Of a stretch of DNA of 15,066 bases, positions 7,691 through 13,051 are shown one piece after another (within the stretch, counting starts at the first letter, position 1; each line of letters opens with the position of its first letter). The stretch is from positions 1-15,066 of the forward strand of contig JAUTXA010000280.1 of assembly GCA_030838265.1 (NCBI GenBank), written 5' to 3'. Under the pieces are notes generated by a model. The model ran no database searches, was not told where the DNA came from, and saw nothing but the letters and a program-made list of their open reading frames with translations. This stretch comes from Actinomycetota bacterium. GTDB lineage: Bacteria > Actinomycetota > Acidimicrobiia > Acidimicrobiales > BP-101. The position numbers were made by a program, and so were the translations under genes.

Positions 7691-8565
7691 CGCAAGACTC
7701 CCGCTTGGCGCCACGCGCCAAGCAGCAACGGCTCGAGCTCGTCATCGGCCATCACCCTGACGTAGCCCGCGCCGACACCCAGGCAACGAGCGGCCACGTC
7801 GTCGAGCCACTGGCGGGCCGAGGCCTGATACTGGGCCACCGTCTCCGTCGACAGGCTCACTCCTACCCGCTCGCCCGTCTCGCGGTCGACCAGTTCGACG
7901 TCGCCCTCCTGAGGGGGGCTCATCTCTTCGCGGGCGAGGACGTGGACGATGACCAGGTCACCGCCTCGTGAGGGCAGCTTGGTGATGGCCCTGTCCCACT
8001 CCGCGGTGAGCAGGTCGGAGATGACGACGGTGAGCCCGGCCGGCCCCGGTCGGGAGAGCAGGCCTGACACCGCAGCCGCCAACGCCGTCGTCCCGCCCGC
8101 CGAGAGCGAGGCCAGATGGTCGAACAGGTGTGACGTGGCTCCCCGGCCGAGGTAGCGGGGCGCGGGGTGGTCGAACGGGAAGGTGTGAACCGAGACGGGG
8201 TCGCGGCGCACCAACCCGACGAAGCCCAAGGCGGCCGCCAGGCGAACGGCCTGCTCGAGCTTGCCGTGCATGGCCATCGACCCCGACGTGTCGACGAGGA
8301 GACGAAGAACAAGGTCGTCCTCGGCCTCGTAGAGACGGATCAGCAACGAGTCGAGCCGGGCCAGGGCGTGGTAGTCGATGCGGCGGAAGTCGTCGCCCGG
8401 GTGGTAGTCGCGGTAGTCGGCGAAGTCGATCGAGGAGCCGTAGCGGGGCGAGCGGTGCTCGCTGGTGAGCGAGCCGGCCAGACGCCTGCGGGTGCTCAGC
8501 TGCAGGGTCTCGAGCCGAGCGAGAAGTCTCGGGTCGAGGAGGCCGGCCCCGCCACCGACCGGCAT
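7687..8565 (-). CDS. DUF58 domain protein, cytosolic vWA-like partner of MoxR
   Basis: 292 residues without any transmembrane segment, the short soluble form of the DUF58 family (longer members carry two N-terminal TM helices). The hallmark DUF58 block is at 50-70 (DYRDYHPGDDFRRIDYHALAR has the invariant PGDD, R62, D64 and AR). A vWA fold follows with an intact MIDAS: D92/S94/S96 (VDTSGSM), T159 in SAGGTT and D184 in VISD. The C-terminus has the family's usual ending, with a Cys-containing helix near 261 and a final GAWRQAGVLR. DUF58 proteins are almost always encoded next to MoxR and are thought to be its cytosolic adaptor or to link it to the membrane vWA proteins; the exact role is not established. 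The ATG is one base after the MoxR stop (TGAcATG) and has no Shine-Dalgarno, so it probably depends on terminating ribosomes from moxR. Confidence 0.92.
   Translation of the reverse strand: MPVGGGAGLLDPRLLARLETLQLSTRRRLAGSLTSEHRSPRYGSSIDFADYRDYHPGDDFRRIDYHALARLDSLLIRLYEAEDDLVLRLLVDTSGSMAMHGKLEQAVRLAAALGFVGLVRRDPVSVHTFPFDHPAPRYLGRGATSHLFDHLASLSAGGTTALAAAVSGLLSRPGPAGLTVVISDLLTAEWDRAITKLPSRGGDLVIVHVLAREEMSPPQEGDVELVDRETGERVGVSLSTETVAQYQASARQWLDDVAARCLGVGAGYVRVMADDELEPLLLGAWRQAGVLR
7698..7702 (-). promoter_or_regulatory. Ribosome binding site of the triple-vWA gene, deciding its start
   Basis: GGGAG on the minus strand, seven bases before the ATG at 7690. A GTG eight codons further upstream (7714) is in frame, but this Shine-Dalgarno, the ATGA overlap and the match of MRFVNPAGLL to BatA N-termini favour 7690. 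Confidence 0.7.
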
Positions 8566-8566
8566 G

Positions 8567-9574
8567 TCAGGGCGCGCCGCGCAGACCGGCGCCGGGTGCG
8601 GGTACGACCTCGAGGACGGTGGCGATCAAGTCGTCGGCCGACACGCCGTCGGCCCCCGCCTCGTAGCCCAGCACCAGGCGGTGACGCAGGACAGCCGGGG
8701 CGATGGTGCGGATGTCCTCGGCGCTGACGTTGGGCCGGCCGTCCAGCAGTGCCGCGGCCTTGGCCCCGAGGACGAGGGCTTGGGCGCCACGGGGTGAGGC
8801 CCCGAAGCGGACGTAGCGACTGACGCTCTCCGGAGCGCCTTCGGCGTTCGGGTGGGTGGCGAGGACGAGAGCGACGGCGTGCTCGACGAGGTGGCTGGCC
8901 ACCGGAACCTGACGGGTGAGCGAGATCATCTCGGTCAGGGTCGGCCCGTCGAGGACGGGATCGACGTCCGGGATGGGGCCGCTCGTCGTGCGGTCGACGA
9001 TGGCTACCAGGTCGGCGGCCGGCGGGAAGGGCACGAGGACCTTGAGCAGGAAGCGGTCGAGCTGGGCCTCGGGCAGGGGGTAGGTGCCCTCCATCTCGAG
9101 CGGATTCTGCGTGGCCATCACGAAGAACGGCCGGGGTAGGGATCGGGTCTCGCCGGCCACCGTCACCGACCGCTCCTGCATGGCCTCGAGGAGGGCCGAC
9201 TGCGTCTTCGGGGTGGCGCGGTTGATCTCGTCCGCCAGCACCAGGTTGGCGAACACCGGCCCGGCGCGGAATCGGAAGCGACGATGCCCTTCACTGTCCT
9301 CTTCGAGGACCTGCGTGCCGGAGATGTCGGCGGGCATGAGGTCAGGGGTGAACTGGATGCGGCCGAAATCGAGAGCGAGGGCCTGGCCGAGGGTCTTGAG
9401 CAATTGCGTCTTACCGAGCCCGGGCACGCCTTCGATCAGGGCGTGGCCTTCACAGAGAATGGTGATCAGCACCTCGCGCACCAGTTGGCGCTGGCCGACG
9501 ATCACCTGGCCGACCGTCTCCTCAAGGGCGACGGCCGCCTGGGCGTAGACCTCCGGCGTCACGGTCGTCGTCAC
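8567..9574 (-). CDS. MoxR-family AAA+ ATPase
   Basis: 335 residues, the normal length for MoxR (a helix-2-insert AAA+ clade). Walker A is GVPGLGKT at 49-56, Walker B is LVLADE at 111-116 followed by NRA, sensor 1 is N157 in ATQNP, the likely arginine finger is R174 in EAQLDRF, and sensor 2 is R262 in GASPRGAQAL. The inserted segment GTYPLPEAQ (163-171) is typical. The C-terminal lid runs to about residue 325. All ATPase residues are intact, so it should be an active cytosolic hexamer. MoxR proteins act as chaperone-like remodelers of vWA-containing or metal-cofactor complexes. It sits directly before the DUF58 gene, as in most genomes. Start is GTG at 9574, overlapping the preceding stop as GTGA; I see no Shine-Dalgarno, so expression is probably tied to the upstream membrane protein. 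A second GTG lies four codons in (9562) and cannot be excluded. Confidence 0.95.
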   Translation of the reverse strand: MTTTVTPEVYAQAAVALEETVGQVIVGQRQLVREVLITILCEGHALIEGVPGLGKTQLLKTLGQALALDFGRIQFTPDLMPADISGTQVLEEDSEGHRRFRFRAGPVFANLVLADEINRATPKTQSALLEAMQERSVTVAGETRSLPRPFFVMATQNPLEMEGTYPLPEAQLDRFLLKVLVPFPPAADLVAIVDRTTSGPIPDVDPVLDGPTLTEMISLTRQVPVASHLVEHAVALVLATHPNAEGAPESVSRYVRFGASPRGAQALVLGAKAAALLDGRPNVSAEDIRTIAPAVLRHRLVLGYEAGADGVSADDLIATVLEVVPAPGAGLRGAP

Positions 9575-11217
9575 GGTCGGGCCAGCGAGTCGAAGTACGA
9601 CCGCACCAGGTCGCGGACGGACGGAGCCAGCTCGAGCCGGCGCAGCGACCGTGATGCTTCGGCCTGGTAGCGGTCGAAGACGGTGCCGTAGGGGACGAGG
9701 GCGGAGCCGATGTCGTTGAGGCCGGGATCCTGTCCGGGCAGCAACGCACTGCCCTGGCCCAGGCCCGGGTCGCCACCGAGCTGGAGGGGGTCGCCGAGGG
9801 AGCCCGGGTCATAGACGGTGCCGCCGAGGCTGGGGGCGTTGCCTCCCGCCGACGTGTTGGGCCCACCGCCAACGCTCGAGCCTTGGCCACTCGAAGACGA
9901 CCCGCTGCTCCCCTGGCCCTGGCCCTGCCCCTGACCTTGTCCCTGACCCTGCCCCTGACCCTGACCTTGGCCGGGTTGTCCTTGCCCTTGGCCCGGCTGT
10001 CCCTGACCGGGCGTCTGACCCTGACCCGGCTGTCCCTGCCCTGGGGCCTGACCGGGCTGACCGGGCTGGCCCTGGCCGGGTTGGGCCTGGCCAGGTTGCG
10101 CCCCTTGCGATTGGCCTTGGGCCAGGGCGGACTGGGCGGCATTGAGCTGCCCCTTCGAGGCGTCGAGCCGGGTGAGGCCGTCGATGGCGGATTCTTGGGC
10201 CTGAACCGAGCCCGCGGCCGCCGCCTGAGCGGCCGCTGCCTGGTTGAGGGCGGCCGTCGCCGCCGCCGTGTCCCCTCGACTGAGCGCCTCGGCGGCCTTG
10301 GCCAGGGCGCTGGCTGCCGCCGGGTTTCCTGCCACCTGGGCCGCGGCGAGGGACTGCAGGCGATCAGCCGCCGCGGCGCGTTGCTCGGGAGAGAGCGAGC
10401 CGGCCGCCTGGGCCAGCTGGCTGAGCTGGCTGGCCGCGTCGCCGCCGCTCGTCGCCGGCAACGGGTTGGCGGCCAGCGAGCGGTCGAGGCCGCGGACCGC
10501 CGCCTTCTGGGCGAGGAAGTTGGGGTCGAGCTTGGCCGCCAGCTCGGTCGCCGCCTTGTCGATCGCGGCCTGGCCGTGAGCCAGGTCCTTGGCGTGCTCG
10601 AGCTGTTGGGCCAGGGCCCTCAGCTTGGCGACGACCGCCTTCTCCTGGGCGCCTTGCGGGCTCTTGGCCAACGCCGTCGCCTCCTTCCGGAGGCGCGCCG
10701 CCTCGGCTTGCAGCGCTCGGTGCTCGGCGGCCCGCCGCTGGCGAACAGCGTCCTGCGGGTTGCCGGCGATGGCCAAGCCAGCCACTAAGGCGATGAGCAC
10801 CAACAGGACCGCCAGGCGACGAGGCTGATAGTGAGCCGGCACCGCCTCCCGTCCGCCGACGCCTGAGGCCAGGCTGTGGGCCCGCTCATGGATGGGCTGG
10901 GCGAAGGGACTCCCCGGAAAGCGACGGTCGGCTTCCAAGGCGGTGACAAAGGCATCACGCGTCGACAGGCCGCGGTCGGCGGCGCGAGCCGCGACCGGAA
11001 GGGGGACGCGGATCGTCAACGCCGCGATCACGAGCGCACCGGCGGCGGCGGCCAGCACGGCGAAGGCCGCTGGTTCCGGCCAAGCCCACGGGCGCCAGCG
11101 GGCGGTCATCAACAGGACGAGGGCGATCACGGCGAGAGCGGGACCCACGGCCTCGGCCGTGGCGACGGCCCACAGCCAGCGGAGCCGACGCCTCACGGAG
11201 ACCAAGAGTTCGTGCAT
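9571..11217 (-). CDS. Three-TM membrane protein with Ala-rich coiled coil and Gly-Gln-rich tract
   Basis: 548 residues. TM1 is about 17-37, TM2 49-68, a basic cytosolic loop 70-134, TM3 135-152. The rest is predicted outside: an Ala/Gln/Lys/Glu-rich helical, probably coiled-coil region at 155-365; a Gly-Gln/Pro-Gly-Gln low-complexity tract at 367-436; a Gly/Ser linker; and a compact conserved-looking C-terminal helix region at 508-548 (VPYGTVFDRYQAEASRSL, then VRDLVRSYFDSL). The layout resembles the large, poorly characterised Gln/Gly-rich membrane proteins (DUF4175-like) encoded beside MoxR/vWA sets. I cannot name the family with certainty. It starts at ATG 11217, one base overlapping the permease stop (TGATG), with AAGGAG five bases upstream, and ends in GTGA with moxR. 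It sits exactly between the ABC genes and MoxR, so it may physically bridge the exporter and the vWA machinery (inference). Confidence 0.88.
   Translation of the reverse strand: MHELLVSVRRRLRWLWAVATAEAVGPALAVIALVLLMTARWRPWAWPEPAAFAVLAAAAGALVIAALTIRVPLPVAARAADRGLSTRDAFVTALEADRRFPGSPFAQPIHERAHSLASGVGGREAVPAHYQPRRLAVLLVLIALVAGLAIAGNPQDAVRQRRAAEHRALQAEAARLRKEATALAKSPQGAQEKAVVAKLRALAQQLEHAKDLAHGQAAIDKAATELAAKLDPNFLAQKAAVRGLDRSLAANPLPATSGGDAASQLSQLAQAAGSLSPEQRAAAADRLQSLAAAQVAGNPAAASALAKAAEALSRGDTAAATAALNQAAAAQAAAAGSVQAQESAIDGLTRLDASKGQLNAAQSALAQGQSQGAQPGQAQPGQGQPGQPGQAPGQGQPGQGQTPGQGQPGQGQGQPGQGQGQGQGQGQGQGQGQGQGSSGSSSSGQGSSVGGGPNTSAGGNAPSLGGTVYDPGSLGDPLQLGGDPGLGQGSALLPGQDPGLNDIGSALVPYGTVFDRYQAEASRSLRRLELAPSVRDLVRSYFDSLARP
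9910..10119 (-). repeat. Gly-Gln / Pro-Gly-Gln coding repeat tract (70 codons)
   Basis: In the reading frame of the membrane protein, residues 367-436 consist almost only of Gly and Gln with regular Pro (QPGQGQ-type units), ending in an uninterrupted GQ run. At DNA level it is an imperfect GGnCAR hexamer repeat with varied third positions (GGC, GGG, GGT; CAG, CAA). The codon mixing argues for selection on the peptide rather than recent pure slippage expansion, though length variation between strains is likely. Confidence 0.9.
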
Positions 11218-12179
11218 CAGCGCTCCTTCGGTGCGGGAGTGCGCAATCGGTAGGTTGCCACGGCCAACGTCGTCCCACAGAGCCCGAGGAACACGATCAC
11301 CGATCGGACCCAGAACGGAAAGCCCTCATACGGCTGAGGAATCCTCACTGGATTGGAGCGAGTGAACGTCGTGCCGTTGGAGCGCACCAAGGAGCTCCCC
11401 ACGGAGTAGCTGTTGGGGTGCACGAAGCTCCGCAGGCCGTTCAGCGGAGCGCTCGACGAGCCCGTCTGGCCACCGGCCACGTCGGCGGTGAGCACGAAGG
11501 GGTTCAGCACCATGATCGCCTTGCTGGTGTGGCCGGAGCCCTGATAGCTGCTCGAGGCGATGCGCTGGCTGGCGTAGATCAGCGGCGTACCCAGCACCAG
11601 GAACAACGTGATGGCGTACGACGTGACGGTGGCCAGCTGGCTGCGCCGGAACACGCTCGACCAACCCAGTGAGAACACGGCCAGGACCAAGGCGATGAAC
11701 AACACGATGGCGGTGCCGGCGATGACCTCGCCCACTGAGACGCCGCCGAGCACGAAGGCCACGCCGATGAGAGGCAGCGCCGCCACCACGAGGAACAAGG
11801 TGAAGGCAACCGACGCCCCCAACTTGCCGAGCAGGATCGACAGTGGCTTCATGAGCGTCACCTGGAGCGGGATCAACGTCTGGCGCTCGCGCTCGCCCGT
11901 GATCGCACCACCCGTAAGGCCGGGAACGATGAAGCACACGAGGGCGAGCATCACGACGAGCAGCCACTGGAACACGTTGCGACCCGCGCTGGCCGACGAC
12001 GCCACCGACGAGATGCCACTGAGGGCTGCGATGTCGGTGACGCTGCGATACGTGAGGTAGAGGAACAGCGACAGGATCGTGAGATAGAGGGTGAGCACGA
12101 CGGCGGCCTGCCGCCCTCGCATGCGCACCCGCAGCTCGCGCGCCAGCACCGGGTTCAGAGGCCGTCGAAAGCCGCTCAT
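11217..12179 (-). CDS. ABC-2 type transporter permease
   Basis: 320 residues with six predicted transmembrane helices: about 25-44, 70-90, 121-143, 150-172, 182-202 and 288-310. The N-terminal amphipathic stretch NPVLARELRVRMRGR and the cytosolic coupling segment ITGERERQTLIPLQVT (93-108) followed by KPLSILLGK are hallmarks of ABC-2 exporter permeases. An extracellular loop of about 85 residues between TM5 and TM6 (203-287), rich in Ser/Asn/Gly, is longer than in minimal members. The frame is open further upstream to 12446, but the real start is ATG 12179: it overlaps the ATPase stop as ATGA, has AAGGGA eight bases before it, and begins the family's N-terminal motif. Partner of the adjacent ATPase, presumably as a dimer. 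The substrate is unknown; relatives export polysaccharides, lipids, peptides or drugs, or act in gliding or envelope functions. Confidence 0.93.
   Translation of the reverse strand: MSGFRRPLNPVLARELRVRMRGRQAAVVLTLYLTILSLFLYLTYRSVTDIAALSGISSVASSASAGRNVFQWLLVVMLALVCFIVPGLTGGAITGERERQTLIPLQVTLMKPLSILLGKLGASVAFTLFLVVAALPLIGVAFVLGGVSVGEVIAGTAIVLFIALVLAVFSLGWSSVFRRSQLATVTSYAITLFLVLGTPLIYASQRIASSSYQGSGHTSKAIMVLNPFVLTADVAGGQTGSSSAPLNGLRSFVHPNSYSVGSSLVRSNGTTFTRSNPVRIPQPYEGFPFWVRSVIVFLGLCGTTLAVATYRLRTPAPKER
11223..11228 (-). promoter_or_regulatory. Strong Shine-Dalgarno of the Gly-Gln membrane protein
   Basis: AAGGAG on the minus strand, five bases before the ATG at 11217, located inside the end of the permease gene. 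It supports the TGATG junction as the true start. Confidence 0.75.
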
Positions 12180-13051
12180 TGCCGTTGTCCCTTCGTGACC
12201 CGGAGGAACAAGTCCTCGAGGTTCTCTTCGATGGTCGTCACCTCGATGACGGGAAGCTCCTCGTCGACGACGAGCCGGCGCACCAGGTCCCGCTGCTCGA
12301 TCTCGTCGGCCACCTCGAACGTCTTCTCGCTCCCGCCCCAAAGGCGCACCTTGACCGAGCGCGTCTGGCCCGTCCCGACGCCGATCTCCTTCGGAGGACC
12401 GGACGCGAGCAGGGCACCTGCCTCCATGATGGCCACCTCGGTGCACATCTCTTCGAGCTCGGGGAGGATGTGCGACGAGATCACCACGGTCTTGCCCATG
12501 CTGGCCAGCTCCTGCACCAACCCCCGCAGCTCGATCCGGGCGTGCGGGTCGAGGCCGCTGGCCGGCTCGTCAAGGAGCAGGATCTCGGGGTCGTGAGCCA
12601 AGGCCCGGGCCAGCGACAGGCGCTGCTTCATCCCGCGGGACAACCCATCGACGAAGGCGTCGCCCTTGTCGGTCAGGTCGACCAGCTCGAGGAGCCCGCC
12701 GATGAGGGCCGGCCACTCCTTGGCCGGGATGCGATAGGCGGCGGCGAAGAACTGCAGGTACTCGTTGACCCGCATGTTCTCGTAGAGGCCCATGACGTCG
12801 GGCATGTAGCCCACCTTGCGACGGACCCCTTGCGCGTCACGGGAGGGGTCGAACCCACCGACGAGCACCCGGCCCGCCGTCGGCTCGAGCAGCGACGCCA
12901 GCACGCTCAACGTCGTCGTCTTGCCCGCCCCGTTCGGGCCGATCAGGCCGTAGACCGAACCGTGGGGGATCTTCAGGTTCAGGTCGCGCACGGCGAAGAG
13001 ATCGCCGTAGCGCTTGGTGAGGCCATAGATCTCTATGGCGTTCTCGCTCAC
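12176..13051 (-). CDS. ABC transporter ATP-binding protein (ABC-2 exporter type)
   Basis: 291 residues. Walker A is GPNGAGKT at 38-45; the Q-loop region reads VGYMPD at 80-85 (Pro-Asp in place of the usual Gln, as in many ABC-2 ATPases of the GldA/CcmA/NatA type); the signature is LSRGMKQRL at 137-145; Walker B is ILLLDEP at 157-163; the D-loop is SGLD at 165-168; the H-loop His is H194 in ISSH. A C-terminal regulatory domain of about 70 residues (from 222) is typical of this group and ends in EENLEDLFLRVT. All catalytic residues are present. Start is GTG 13051, giving SENAIEIYGLTKRYG; it overlaps the preceding stop as GTGA and has AGGAGG seven bases upstream. The frame is open to 13606, but that stretch is antisense-like shadow of the preceding gene. 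It energises the permease encoded directly downstream. Confidence 0.95.
   Translation of the reverse strand: MSENAIEIYGLTKRYGDLFAVRDLNLKIPHGSVYGLIGPNGAGKTTTLSVLASLLEPTAGRVLVGGFDPSRDAQGVRRKVGYMPDVMGLYENMRVNEYLQFFAAAYRIPAKEWPALIGGLLELVDLTDKGDAFVDGLSRGMKQRLSLARALAHDPEILLLDEPASGLDPHARIELRGLVQELASMGKTVVISSHILPELEEMCTEVAIMEAGALLASGPPKEIGVGTGQTRSVKVRLWGGSEKTFEVADEIEQRDLVRRLVVDEELPVIEVTTIEENLEDLFLRVTKGQRQ
12188..12193 (-). promoter_or_regulatory. Shine-Dalgarno of the ABC-2 permease
   Basis: AAGGGA on the minus strand, eight bases before the ATG at 12179, within the last codons of the ATPase gene. It helps choose this start over the longer open frame. Confidence 0.6.

Noticed and set aside
9910..10119. 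Tandem repeat as a CRISPR array or a mobile-element repeat
   Set aside because: It is in frame, six bases per unit, without spacers, and encodes Gly-Gln; it is a low-complexity coding tract.
12180..12446. Upstream extension of the permease frame to 12446
   Set aside because: Extra residues are Arg/Gly-rich and lie within the ATPase gene; ATG 12179 starts the family motif and has a Shine-Dalgarno and ATGA overlap.
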